Origin: an uncultured Porphyromonadaceae bacterium
GTDB taxonomy: Bacteria; Bacteroidota; Bacteroidia; Bacteroidales; Muribaculaceae
Assembly (NCBI GenBank): GCA_902495075.1
Contig: CABUVO010000002.1
Location: 1 to 64,000, forward strand
DNA length: 64,000 nucleotides
Reading direction: 5' to 3'
Every line of letters begins with the position of its first letter. Positions within the stretch are counted from its first letter, which is position 1. This document shows, piece by piece, positions 35,453-44,148 of the stretch. The notes under the pieces were generated by a model. That model was not told the DNA's origin. It made no database searches and saw only the letters and a program-made list of their open reading frames with translations. The position numbers were made by a program, and so were the translations under genes.

Positions 35453-36787
35453 ATGAAATTGCTCAATAAATATATATATGCAGCATTATCCCTTACAGCC
35501 GTCTTGACCGGCTGTAAGGAGGATGATGTGAAAGATCCGGGAAATCCGGTGATGGAATATCAGGGACTTCCCGCAACAGTGTATTTCGGTGATAACCTTC
35601 CATTCTATGTAAAGGCTTCAGATTCTCAGGTGCCACTTTCTACGGTGAAGGCAGAGCTTTATATCGACGGCGAACTTGTGGATACTGAATCCGTGCGTAC
35701 AAAGGTGAGCGGAGAAACGTATTCCGGCACTGTGGCAGTGCCATACATTCCATATGCTTCCGGCACGAAGGGAAAACTACGTCTCGTGCTTCAGAACATC
35801 AATTTCACCACAACGGAAACCGAAGTGGAATTCGATGTGGAGTATCCCGATTTCCCATATCTAATCCTGAGGGCGGAAGATAAAACAGAATATAGATTAA
35901 ACCGCATTTCAAAGAACCAGTATGAAGCAACAGCCGAGTATCCTTCTGACCTTCGGGGTATAATTGTTGCGCCGGCTTATGGCGACAACGGAAGAGAACT
36001 TACTTTCGGTTTCAAAGGGGAGAACATAGAACAGGGAGGCACATCCAATATCGGTTTCAGAAGTCTTGTAGGAGGTGCTTTCACCATTTCCTTCAATACC
36101 TTGACTTATGAATTTGCACCAAAAGGGGAACTGAAATTTGATGATCAGGATTTCTCGATGATTTCCGGTGCGATATATGGGGCTGACTTATATTTCACAA
36201 AAGGTCAGGTGATTGATCCTGTCGGATTTCCCGATTTCGCCGACTGGTGGGTAGATGCGGATTATTTTCTGGTCAGACCCGATGGAAAGTTGCAATTCAA
36301 TGCAGCTGAAGGAAACTATCGTGTCACTGTAGATCTCGATAATAAGTATTTCACGGTCGTTAAAATTGACAGTTACGGTGAGTTGGAGAGCCTTCAGGGT
36401 GACGGATCCGGCACAATCTGGCTTATGGGCACCGGGGTAGGAAAACCGGATTATGCCAATTATCAGATAGGCTGGTCACCGGCGAAAATGGTGCCTTTCG
36501 CGCCAATTGGTGATAAAAAGTTCCGACTTACCTTCATAGCTGGAAAATCACTTAATGCCTCCAAGTTTACCCTTAGAATTTTTGATCAGCCGGGATGGGG
36601 AGCTACTTTCAAACCGGAAAGACTGACATTGAACACCGACCAACTTGTTATCGGCGTTCCCGGTAAGGAGGCACACAATATCTATCTCGCCGATGGCGTA
36701 ACGCTTGAAGATGGCGCAACTTATGAAATGATAGTCGATCTCTCAGCCGGAAATGATTCCGGAGTATTGAATTTTACTAAAAAATGA
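35453..36787 (+). CDS. Surface glycan-binding-type lipoprotein of the PUL
   Basis: A 444-residue lipoprotein (lipobox LTGC), all-beta. The N-terminal 110 residues resemble an Ig-like domain (LPATVYFGDNLPFYVKASDSQ). Later parts contain SusE/F-like strands (GNYRVTVDLDNKYFTVVKI, KKFRLTFIAGKSLNASKFTLR) of the type annotated as DUF5121/DUF5125 in related loci. It has no catalytic motif. The position after SusD suggests it captures polysaccharide at the cell surface. Its stop overlaps the next start (ATGA). Confidence 0.8.
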   Translation: MKLLNKYIYAALSLTAVLTGCKEDDVKDPGNPVMEYQGLPATVYFGDNLPFYVKASDSQVPLSTVKAELYIDGELVDTESVRTKVSGETYSGTVAVPYIPYASGTKGKLRLVLQNINFTTTETEVEFDVEYPDFPYLILRAEDKTEYRLNRISKNQYEATAEYPSDLRGIIVAPAYGDNGRELTFGFKGENIEQGGTSNIGFRSLVGGAFTISFNTLTYEFAPKGELKFDDQDFSMISGAIYGADLYFTKGQVIDPVGFPDFADWWVDADYFLVRPDGKLQFNAAEGNYRVTVDLDNKYFTVVKIDSYGELESLQGDGSGTIWLMGTGVGKPDYANYQIGWSPAKMVPFAPIGDKKFRLTFIAGKSLNASKFTLRIFDQPGWGATFKPERLTLNTDQLVIGVPGKEAHNIYLADGVTLEDGATYEMIVDLSAGNDSGVLNFTKK

Positions 36788-37812
36788 GTATTATGAAAAA
36801 GAATAACATTAGATACTTCCTTCTCTTGATATTTGCCACCTGCGTCCTTATGGGCGTGCAGGCGTGCGGTGGTGATGAACCGGATTCTCCTAATCCTGAA
36901 CCTACACCTACGCCTCCTCCTACTTCCGCTACGATGTCGACAGTGATGACTCAGTTGCTGGATCAGACCTCATGCCTGAATCCTGACCAGACACGCATGA
37001 ATCTTATAAACGAGGTGCAGAAATTCAGCGATGCCTGTTCTAAGGCTGATTATGACAAATATTATAAGTTAACGTCTGCTTCAGAAGCATCCAAGATGGA
37101 ATCCAATACCATTCTTGAATACTATAAGAAGGCTTTACAGAGAATAGTACGTGAGGTGCAGGCGGAGATTGTGCCGCAGGGTAAGGTTGCAATATGGCAT
37201 CTATACAACATGGGTTATGTGGTGAAGACTCCAAGTCATTGTTTCGGAATAGACCTTAAACACCGCGAGGCGGCGCAGTTGGTGCCATACATTGAATTCC
37301 TCTGCATCACTCATGAGCATGTGGACCATTACAGCCAGGAGATGAACGATGCCATGAAGGTTGCGGGAAAACCCGTGTATTCTAATTTTGTTGACAATGA
37401 ATATAAAATATCAGGTAAGAAAACCATTAAACCGGTAGATGGAATAGAGATGGTGGTGGCACTGGGTGATCATAGTGCCTCGCTTAAGAATTTCTGCGTT
37501 ACCTATCAGATTGATTGCGGAGCTGATACCGGTAACAAAGTAATCTATCACATAGGTGACACGTACAACGCGGCGCAGCTTTCCAAAACAAAACCGGTGG
37601 ATATATTCATTCCTCATGGCGGCATCAATATGAATTTCACTCAGGCAATGAATAAGATCGAGCCTAAAGTGACATTAGTATCGCATATCAACGAATTGAG
37701 TCACGCTATCGACAATTACCGCTGGCCATATGGCAAGGCATTTGAGAGAGTGGAGCAGTTCGCGCCCCGCACGGCATACGTGCCTGTATGGGGAGAAAAG
37801 ATGATATTCTAA
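36784..37812 (+). CDS. MBL-fold (UlaG-like) metallohydrolase lipoprotein
   Basis: A 342-residue protein. A lipoprotein signal (VQAC) and a Pro/Thr-rich linker are followed by a metallo-beta-lactamase-fold domain in the last ~220 residues. The metal motif is THEHVDHYS (HxHxDH); further ligands are probably HIGDTYNAAQ and the last His in TLVSHINELSHA. UlaG-type relatives hydrolyse lactones, so it may act on a sugar lactone or ester released from the glycan. It is translationally coupled to the glycan-binding lipoprotein. An MBL-fold enzyme in such a locus is unusual. Confidence 0.8.
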   Translation: MSIMKKNNIRYFLLLIFATCVLMGVQACGGDEPDSPNPEPTPTPPPTSATMSTVMTQLLDQTSCLNPDQTRMNLINEVQKFSDACSKADYDKYYKLTSASEASKMESNTILEYYKKALQRIVREVQAEIVPQGKVAIWHLYNMGYVVKTPSHCFGIDLKHREAAQLVPYIEFLCITHEHVDHYSQEMNDAMKVAGKPVYSNFVDNEYKISGKKTIKPVDGIEMVVALGDHSASLKNFCVTYQIDCGADTGNKVIYHIGDTYNAAQLSKTKPVDIFIPHGGINMNFTQAMNKIEPKVTLVSHINELSHAIDNYRWPYGKAFERVEQFAPRTAYVPVWGEKMIF

Positions 37813-37855
37813 AAATGTTTGAGTAATATATACTCTAACTAACATTATAGCATTA

Positions 37856-40800
37856 ATGAGACATTTGATATATGCAGCTGTCGCGGCAATGGCGGTGCTT
37901 CCCGTATTCGCGGAAACGCCGGTTTATCTCGACGACAGCAAACCGATTGAGAAAAGGATTGATGACCTGATGTCGCGTATGACTCTTGAAGAGAAGGTTG
38001 CGATCCTACACGCGCAATCGAAATTCTCTTCGCATGGAATTCCACGGCTTGGTATTCCGGAGTTATGGACATCCGATGGTCCTCACGGCGTGCGCGCTGA
38101 AGTGTTCTGGGATAAATGGCAAGGTGCGGGATGGACAAATGATTCCTGCACCGCCTTCCCTGCTCTGACGTGCCTTGCTGCAACCTGGAATCCGGAGGTT
38201 AGTGCGATTTATGGAAAGAATATTGGGGAGGAAGCTCGTTATCGTAAGAAGGACGTGCTTCTCGGTCCGGGTGTAAATATTTACCGCACTCCTCTAAATG
38301 GCAGGAATTTCGAGTATATGGGTGAAGATCCTTATCTTGCTTCCGTAATGTGCGCTCCATACATCAAGGGAGTGCAAAGCAACGGAGTGGCGGCATGTGT
38401 GAAACATTTTGCACTTAATAATCATGAGAAAAACCGTCATACAACCAATGTCATTGTCTCGGATCGCGCTTTGCAGGAAATATATCTGCCTGCTTTCAAG
38501 GCTGCGGTAGATGCGGGCGTCTGGTCGGTGATGGGAAGCTATAACCTCTACCGGAACCAACATGGATGCCACAACAGCTATTTACTGAATGATATCCTTA
38601 AAGGCGACTGGGGGTTTGACGGCGCGGTAATTTCCGACTGGGGAGGCACTCATGACACGGCAGAGGCAATAACCAATGGACTTGACCTTGAATTCGGGAC
38701 GTGGACCGATGGTCTCAGCAGCAGCTCAAGCAATGCCTACAATAATTATTATCTTGCGGATCCGTATCTTAAACTTCTTAAGGAAGGAAAGGCAGACATG
38801 ATGATTCTTGATGATAAGGTGCGACGTGTTTTGCGCCTTATGTATCGCACTGTGCTTGATAAAAACCGGAACTTCGGATATTTCCGCACGGAGGAGCATA
38901 TTGCCGCTGCCCGGAGGATCGGAGAAGAGGGGATCGTGCTGCTGCAAAACAAGGGGAATGTGCTTCCTTTAAACCTTGACAACACACCGGTGATTGCCGT
39001 TGTCGGAGAGAATGCCGTGAAGATGATGTCGTTTGGTGGAGGAAGCAGCAGCCTGAAGGTAAAATATGAGGTCTCTCCGTTGCAGGGGTTGCAATCCCGG
39101 CTCGGAGATAAAGCCAGGATACGTTATGCCCGAGGATATGTAGGAAACAAAGATGGTCTCAAGGGTGAATATGCCGATGAAAAGCGTTCTGCCGATGAAT
39201 TGATTGCAGAGGCTGTGGATATTGCACGTGGTGCCGATTACGTGATTTTTGTAGGAGGTCTCAACAAGGCGAAGCATCAGGATTGTGAAGACCGCGATCG
39301 TGAAAGTCTTGAACTTCCGTATGACCAGAATCGTGTGATCACGGAGCTGGCAAAGGTCAACAAGAATATGGTGGTGGTGAATATCTCCGGCAATGCAGTG
39401 GCAATGCCCTGGGTAGATGATGTGCCGGCGATCGTGCAGGCATGGTATTTAGGTACGGAATGTGGGAACGCTCTCGCCTCGATACTTGTAGGGGATGTAA
39501 ATCCCTCCGGTAAACTTCCTATGACTTTCCCTGTGGCTCTCAGTGATGTCCCTGCCCATGCTCTGGGCACTTATCCCGGAATTCCGAGAGAGGATGGCAG
39601 CAAGATAGTTGACTGCAACTATGAGGAGGGGATTTTTGTGGGTTACCGTCATTTTGACAGAAATAAGACAAAACCTCTGTTCCCGTTCGGTCATGGGTTG
39701 AGCTATACTGAATTCAGTTATGGCAAGCCATGGGTTGACAATAATAAAATCACACCTGAGGGTAAACTTACCGTTTCTGTATCAGTAAGAAATACGGGAT
39801 CACGTGAAGGCGCAGAGGTCGTGCAGCTTTATGTTGCAGATCTTAAATCATCATTACCTCGCCCGGTGAAGGAGTTGAAAGGTTTCCGAAAGATTAATCT
39901 TGCTCCCGGCGAGTCTAAACTTGTTTCTTTCACTATCAATAAGAGTGCGCTCAGTTATTATGACGATGGCAAGGAATGCTGGGTGTGTGAACCTGGAAAA
40001 TTTGAGGCTATCGTTGCGGCTTCTTCTGCTGATATCCGCGGAAAGGTAGCTTTCGAAGTCATTCCTTATGATGTGAAGAATTCACTTTATCCCAAAACTA
40101 AAAGCGAGGATATGAAGGGGATCATGAGCGACGCCTATTGGAAGAAATGGGATGACAGGGAGCAGAAGCGTATAGATGAGGATATTGAGAAATATCGGAA
40201 AGCAGATGCTGAGGTGATGCTTGCCGACTGTCGCCCCGGAACGGAGGTGAAGGTAGAACAGATGACACATGATTTTGTGTTTGGCGCTCATATCTTCAAT
40301 TTTAACCAGCTTGGCAGCGCCGATGCCAACCGACGGTATCGAGAAGTGTTCGGTTCTCTTTTCAACGGGGCAACGGTGCCATTCTATTGGAAGACTTTTG
40401 AACCACAGCTGGGTCATCTGCGTTTTTCAACATCTGAAAATGACACGGAGGAATTCTGGAATACCTGCAGCGAACCTTATTATCAACCCAATTGGCGTCG
40501 CCCCTCAACAGATCAGATTGTTGAGTTCTGCAAAGAGAAAGGAATCAGGATGCATGGTCATGTGCTCGTATGGGGCAATCGGAAATGGCATCATCCGGAG
40601 TGGATGGAAAGTTTTCTGGAAGGTGATGAAAAACGTCTCTACAACGAGATGATTGTGGAGCGAGCGGATTTGAAAAATTATAAGGACGGCGATACTTTCA
40701 ATGAAGACTACGAAGATTTGACACCACGCGAGATTTATAATCTTTTCCCGGGTTTCATCGACCGCATGAGCCGTGAATTTGACCGCCGCATAGAGGAGGT

Positions 40801-41566
40801 GGCGCAACGATATGGCGACACTATTCCGAGCTGGGATATCGTGAATGAGAGCACTATTGATTATGAGAATGGCAGGATCATTCCCGGAAATGCATTCTGC
40901 AAAAGCAAATACGGTTTTATGCCGGGTGATTATCCTTATCGCGCACTGTCGGTGGCTGCACGCAGTTTCCCGAAGAATGTGGCATTAAATATCAATGATT
41001 ATAAGATGACACAGGGATATGCCGATGAAGTGAAGGAATTGCTTGGACGTGGCGCCAAGATAGATATTGTAGGAGCGCAAATGCATCTTTTCAAGCCGCA
41101 GAACTGTATCGACATTGCCGCCGGAAAGGAGCGTCAGACGCCTAATCAGGTGCGCCGCTGGATGGAGATGCTTGGTGAGGCAGGCGTACCGATTCATCTG
41201 AGTGAAATCACCATAACGTCACCTGGAGATGACGAGCGCGGCAGGGCTATCCAGGCGGTAATCGCAAGAAACCTGTATCGACTGTGGTTTAGCAATCCGA
41301 AAATGATGGGAATTACCTGGTGGAACGTTGTTGACGACTGTGGAGCGCCCGGCGAACCAAACAAGTCCGGGCTTTTCGACCGTCAAATGTGTCCCAAGAC
41401 TGCCTATTATGCTCTCAATGATCTCATCAACAAAGAATGGCACACGAATCTGACTTTAACTACAGGTAGCGACAAAACATTACGTTTTCGTGGTTTCAAA
41501 GGCAAATACCGCATTTCCTATAAAACCATTGACGGCAAGCGCAAGGAAGTTTTAATTAATGTGTAA
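37856..41566 (+). CDS. Bifunctional GH3 beta-glycosidase / GH10 endoxylanase
   Basis: A 1236-residue secreted protein with a signal peptide (ending LPVFAE). Residues about 25-720 are a complete GH3 enzyme: the (beta/alpha)8 part with nucleophile Asp261 in VISDWGGTH, the alpha/beta-sandwich domain, and a fibronectin III-like domain (about 640-720, GSREGAEVVQLYVADL). After a charged linker, residues about 785-1190 are a GH10 domain: FVFGAHIFNFN, HGHVLVWGNRKWH, acid/base Glu998 in SWDIVNES, nucleophile Glu1117 in HLSEITIT, and GITWWNVVDD. The GH10 half would cut internal xylan linkages and the GH3 half release sugars (xylose or glucose type) from the products. It is the only glycosidase gene in this locus. 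Confidence 0.93.
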   Translation: MRHLIYAAVAAMAVLPVFAETPVYLDDSKPIEKRIDDLMSRMTLEEKVAILHAQSKFSSHGIPRLGIPELWTSDGPHGVRAEVFWDKWQGAGWTNDSCTAFPALTCLAATWNPEVSAIYGKNIGEEARYRKKDVLLGPGVNIYRTPLNGRNFEYMGEDPYLASVMCAPYIKGVQSNGVAACVKHFALNNHEKNRHTTNVIVSDRALQEIYLPAFKAAVDAGVWSVMGSYNLYRNQHGCHNSYLLNDILKGDWGFDGAVISDWGGTHDTAEAITNGLDLEFGTWTDGLSSSSSNAYNNYYLADPYLKLLKEGKADMMILDDKVRRVLRLMYRTVLDKNRNFGYFRTEEHIAAARRIGEEGIVLLQNKGNVLPLNLDNTPVIAVVGENAVKMMSFGGGSSSLKVKYEVSPLQGLQSRLGDKARIRYARGYVGNKDGLKGEYADEKRSADELIAEAVDIARGADYVIFVGGLNKAKHQDCEDRDRESLELPYDQNRVITELAKVNKNMVVVNISGNAVAMPWVDDVPAIVQAWYLGTECGNALASILVGDVNPSGKLPMTFPVALSDVPAHALGTYPGIPREDGSKIVDCNYEEGIFVGYRHFDRNKTKPLFPFGHGLSYTEFSYGKPWVDNNKITPEGKLTVSVSVRNTGSREGAEVVQLYVADLKSSLPRPVKELKGFRKINLAPGESKLVSFTINKSALSYYDDGKECWVCEPGKFEAIVAASSADIRGKVAFEVIPYDVKNSLYPKTKSEDMKGIMSDAYWKKWDDREQKRIDEDIEKYRKADAEVMLADCRPGTEVKVEQMTHDFVFGAHIFNFNQLGSADANRRYREVFGSLFNGATVPFYWKTFEPQLGHLRFSTSENDTEEFWNTCSEPYYQPNWRRPSTDQIVEFCKEKGIRMHGHVLVWGNRKWHHPEWMESFLEGDEKRLYNEMIVERADLKNYKDGDTFNEDYEDLTPREIYNLFPGFIDRMSREFDRRIEEVAQRYGDTIPSWDIVNESTIDYENGRIIPGNAFCKSKYGFMPGDYPYRALSVAARSFPKNVALNINDYKMTQGYADEVKELLGRGAKIDIVGAQMHLFKPQNCIDIAAGKERQTPNQVRRWMEMLGEAGVPIHLSEITITSPGDDERGRAIQAVIARNLYRLWFSNPKMMGITWWNVVDDCGAPGEPNKSGLFDRQMCPKTAYYALNDLINKEWHTNLTLTTGSDKTLRFRGFKGKYRISYKTIDGKRKEVLINV

Positions 41567-41654
41567 TGTTAAATGTTAAATGTGTAATGGGTTGTCTCGA
41601 TAAGCATTTGTCTCAAATTTATTTCACATTTCACATTTCACATTTAACATTACT
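41562..41654. repeat. Converging heptamer arrays between convergent genes
   Basis: TTAATGTGTAATGTTAAATG-type units are followed after about 35 bp by the complementary CATTTCACATTTAACATT units. They can pair into a long hairpin and probably act as the shared terminator of the GH3-GH10 gene and the TPR gene. Confidence 0.65.
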
Positions 41655-41924
41655 TTAAGGATTGTATAGGTCTTTGTTGCGGTAGTCGAGGATTTCGGTG
41701 GCGGCGCGGAGAGCTTCGCGGGCTCGGGAATCAGGATTGATCTCGATGGCGGCAAGGTAGTCGTTGAGAGCGAGTGAGCGTTTGCCTGCGCCCCAATGTT
41801 TCATTCCGCGGCATGTTAATGCTTCGTCATCTTCGGGGTGCTCCGCAATATATTTTGTAAGGACTTCGACCGAAACCTCATATGGTGCGGTGCGGAGTCC
41901 TATTTTTATTTCTTCAAGTTTCAT
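41655..41924 (-). CDS. Small TPR-like protein downstream of murI
   Basis: I use the ATG at 41924, which overlaps the murI stop as ATGA; the longer frame is an overlap shadow of murI. The 89-residue protein has about two TPR-like helices pairs (YIAEHPEDDEALTCRGMKHWGAGKR and SLALNDYLAAIEINPDSR). It is cytosolic and translationally coupled to murI. Function unknown. Confidence 0.75.
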   Translation of the reverse strand: MKLEEIKIGLRTAPYEVSVEVLTKYIAEHPEDDEALTCRGMKHWGAGKRSLALNDYLAAIEINPDSRAREALRAATEILDYRNKDLYNP

Positions 41925-42751
41925 AATGTGATGCGCGTTGAGGTTACGTTGGATTGCATGAAGAGAGATGCGAGTGTGTCGAATTTTTCGGGACTTTCGG
42001 TGGTAAGGAATTCTATTGTTCCCCCTTTGGTGCATTTCCTTCCCATTTCCGGATGCCTTCGCAGATAATCGGCGAGACTTTCCGCCACTAATTCTCCTTG
42101 CGGAAGGATACGTATGTGCTCCGGAGTATATTGTCTGATTTTCGGCAATAGGAGCGGGTAGTGGGTGCATCCGAGTATGAGGGTGTCAATAGCTGGATCT
42201 TCTTCGAGGATCGCGTCGATATATTTCTTTACAAAATAATCCGCACCGGGTCCGTTGAATTCCCCTGTCTCTACAAGTGGTACCCACATAGGGCAGTCTT
42301 TTTCCGTAATTTCCATTTCCGGATTCAGTTTTTCTACCTCCATTGCGTATGAATGGCTGCGAACTGTTCCTGGAGTAGCAAGTAATCCTATATGACCGGT
42401 TTTTGTCATTTCACTGAGTATTTCTACCGTGGGGCGGATCACACCGAGCACACGGCGATCTGGATCCGTGACAGGAAGCACATGTTGCTGAATGGAGCGC
42501 AATGCTTTTGCTGAGGCTGTGTTGCAGGCGAGTATCACGAGGTGGCATCCTCGATTGAAGAGCTCTTCCACAGCTTGGCGTGTGAATTCATATACAATGT
42601 CGAAACTGCGGGTGCCGTAAGGGGCACGCGCGTTGTCCCCGAGATATAGATAATCGTATTCGGGAAGGCGTCGGCGAATCTCGCGGAGGATTGTGAGACC
42701 TCCGTAGCCGGAATCGAAGACACCGATGGGACCGGGTGCTTTATCGAACAT
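41921..42751 (-). CDS. murI: Glutamate racemase
   Basis: I use the Met at 42751; the longer frame's extra N-terminus is Pro/His-rich translation of a tandem repeat. The 276-residue enzyme makes D-glutamate for peptidoglycan. Conserved motifs: GPIGVFDSGYGGLTIL, LGDNARAPYGTRS, LACNTASAKAL (first catalytic Cys), PTVEILSEM and LILGCTHYPLL (second catalytic Cys). It is separated from ompH by a terminator and coupled to the small TPR gene. Confidence 0.95.
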   Translation of the reverse strand: MFDKAPGPIGVFDSGYGGLTILREIRRRLPEYDYLYLGDNARAPYGTRSFDIVYEFTRQAVEELFNRGCHLVILACNTASAKALRSIQQHVLPVTDPDRRVLGVIRPTVEILSEMTKTGHIGLLATPGTVRSHSYAMEVEKLNPEMEITEKDCPMWVPLVETGEFNGPGADYFVKKYIDAILEEDPAIDTLILGCTHYPLLLPKIRQYTPEHIRILPQGELVAESLADYLRRHPEMGRKCTKGGTIEFLTTESPEKFDTLASLFMQSNVTSTRITL

Positions 42752-42764
42752 GAGCGTGGGGGAT

Positions 42765-42823
42765 TTATGGGGGTGTATAGGGTGTATAGGGCGTAATGGG
42801 GCGTAATGGGGCGGGATGGGGAC
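42765..42823. repeat. G-rich short tandem repeats upstream of murI
   Basis: GGGTGTATA units, then GGGCGTAATG units (about 9-10 bp), immediately before the murI start. They are on the plus strand, so the murI leader would be C-rich. This is likely a slippage-prone tract. Confidence 0.55.
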
Positions 42824-42845
42824 TTTGATACCCAACGGGGGTGGA

Positions 42846-42882
42846 AACAAAAAGCGAAGTCGGAGGGACTTCGCTTTTTGTT
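42846..42882 (-). terminator. Strong terminator after ompH
   Basis: AACAAAAAGCGAAGTC (42846-42861) pairs perfectly with GACTTCGCTTTTTGTT (42867-42882). On the minus strand it ends the ompH/bamA unit before murI. Confidence 0.9.
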
Positions 42883-42921
42883 TTGTCGGTTGATTTTCTT
42901 ATCTAAGTCCGATTTGGATTC

Positions 42922-43428
42922 TTATTTAAGTCCCAGTTTCGCTTTCACGAGGGGAGTAACGTCTTCTACAGGAGAAGCATAGTAGAGAAGCAAATCGGGA
43001 GAGTAGTTCTGGATCATGCCGAAACCATTCTCTTTACCTACAGACTCAATGGCTTCTCTGATTTTTTGTGCTATGGGAGCCATCAGGGTTGCCTGCTGCT
43101 GCTGGATGTCTTGATCTGCACTCTGCATGAAGGTCTGGATCTTCTGCTGGTAGTCGCTGATCTCACGAGTTTTGCGTTCGCGGATTGCAGGGAGCTCATC
43201 CTGTTTCATTTTCTGGAGCTCATCGACCATGCGTTTGTATTCATCTTCAAGGCGAGTGAACTCATCCTGATATTTCTTCTGTATTTCCTGAAGTTTGGTT
43301 GTTGCTGTTGTGGTCTCCGGCATTGCGGACATGATTGTGTTTGTGTCAACGATACCGATCTTGACTGTCTGTGCAGAAGCAAACATAGGAAGAGCTACTG
43401 CTACGGCGAGTAAAATTTTCTTTAACAT
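42922..43428 (-). CDS. OmpH/Skp-family periplasmic chaperone (first paralogue)
   Basis: A 168-residue protein with a signal peptide (MFASAQ). A long coiled-coil arm (residues about 40-120, QEIQKKYQDEFTRLEDEYKRM) lies between short beta segments (KIGIVDTNTIMSAMP and the final LLYYASPVEDVTPLVKAKL). Skp-type proteins form trimers that hold unfolded outer-membrane proteins for the BAM complex. It is the last gene of the bamA unit and a paralogue of the next one. Confidence 0.93.
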   Translation of the reverse strand: MLKKILLAVAVALPMFASAQTVKIGIVDTNTIMSAMPETTTATTKLQEIQKKYQDEFTRLEDEYKRMVDELQKMKQDELPAIRERKTREISDYQQKIQTFMQSADQDIQQQQATLMAPIAQKIREAIESVGKENGFGMIQNYSPDLLLYYASPVEDVTPLVKAKLGLK

Positions 43429-43476
43429 CTTTATTAATAGTATTTGTTATTTCAATTCATTTGGGTTATTGCAGCG

Positions 43477-43484
43477 CAAAGATA
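43477..43484 (-). promoter_or_regulatory. -7 box candidate before the distal ompH gene
   Basis: On the minus strand it reads TATCTTTG, matching TAnnTTTG. It is about 49 bp before the 43428 start, suggesting extra transcription of the last gene. Confidence 0.4.
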
Positions 43485-43490
43485 GTCAAT

Positions 43491-44006
43491 TTATTTGGAG
43501 TATCCAAGCTTTGCAAGCACTTCGTTGCTTACGTCGATGCGAGGCGAGGCGAAGACGATGCTCTGAGAGGATGCGCGATCGAAAATGGTCATGTATCCTT
43601 TTTCTTCAGCAACTGCCTTGACGGCGTTGTAAACATCCTCCTGGATAGGCTGGATCAGTGATTGACGTTTCTTGAAGAGTTCACCCTCCGGACCGAAGTA
43701 TTTGTAACGAAGATCTGTAGCCTCTTTCTCTTTTGCCACGATAGCTTCCTCCCGTTTTTTCTTCTGGTCGTCGGTTAGGAACACCATATCCGACTGATAG
43801 TTCTTATACATTGTCTCGGCTTCTTTAGAGAGCTCATTAACTTCTTTCTCCCAACGTTGCGAAACCTGATTGAGCTGCTCGTTTGCCATCTCGTAAGATG
43901 GGACATTGCGCAGGATATATTCCATATCGACGAGTGCGAACTTCTGAGCCGATGCGGCGGCGATGCCAACCACGGCAAGACACAATGTGATAAATAATTT
44001 CTTCAT
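43491..44006 (-). CDS. OmpH/Skp-family periplasmic chaperone (second paralogue)
   Basis: I use the Met at 44006, which begins a clean signal peptide (ending AAASAQ). The mature protein starts KFALVDMEYILRNVPSYEMAN and has a Lys/Glu-rich coiled coil (about 40-115) and a C-terminal Val/Ile-rich strand region (VFASPRIDVSNEVLAKLGY). It is the same fold as the next gene, and tandem ompH genes behind bamA are the normal Bacteroidales arrangement. Confidence 0.93.
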   Translation of the reverse strand: MKKLFITLCLAVVGIAAASAQKFALVDMEYILRNVPSYEMANEQLNQVSQRWEKEVNELSKEAETMYKNYQSDMVFLTDDQKKKREEAIVAKEKEATDLRYKYFGPEGELFKKRQSLIQPIQEDVYNAVKAVAEEKGYMTIFDRASSQSIVFASPRIDVSNEVLAKLGYSK

Positions 44007-44064
44007 ATCTTTATTGTTTTTTGTCAATTATGACATAGAGCCGTTACAAAAGTTTAACCCTTTA

Positions 44065-44148
44065 ATAATTTTTAATGTTTAATGTGCAATGTTTAATTAG
44101 ATTGGCGGATGCCTAATTTAACATTAAACATTTAACATTCCACATTAA
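44065..44148. repeat. Converging heptamer arrays (TTTAATG type)
   Basis: TTTAATGTTTAATGTGCAATG units face the complementary CATTAAACATTTAACATT units across about 20 bp. They can pair into a hairpin between bamA and the ompH genes. Confidence 0.6.

Noticed and set aside
41925..42170. N-terminal extension of the small TPR protein (frame 41655-42170)
   Set aside because: The extra part overlaps murI in another frame, and the ATG at 41924 overlaps the murI stop as expected for a coupled start.
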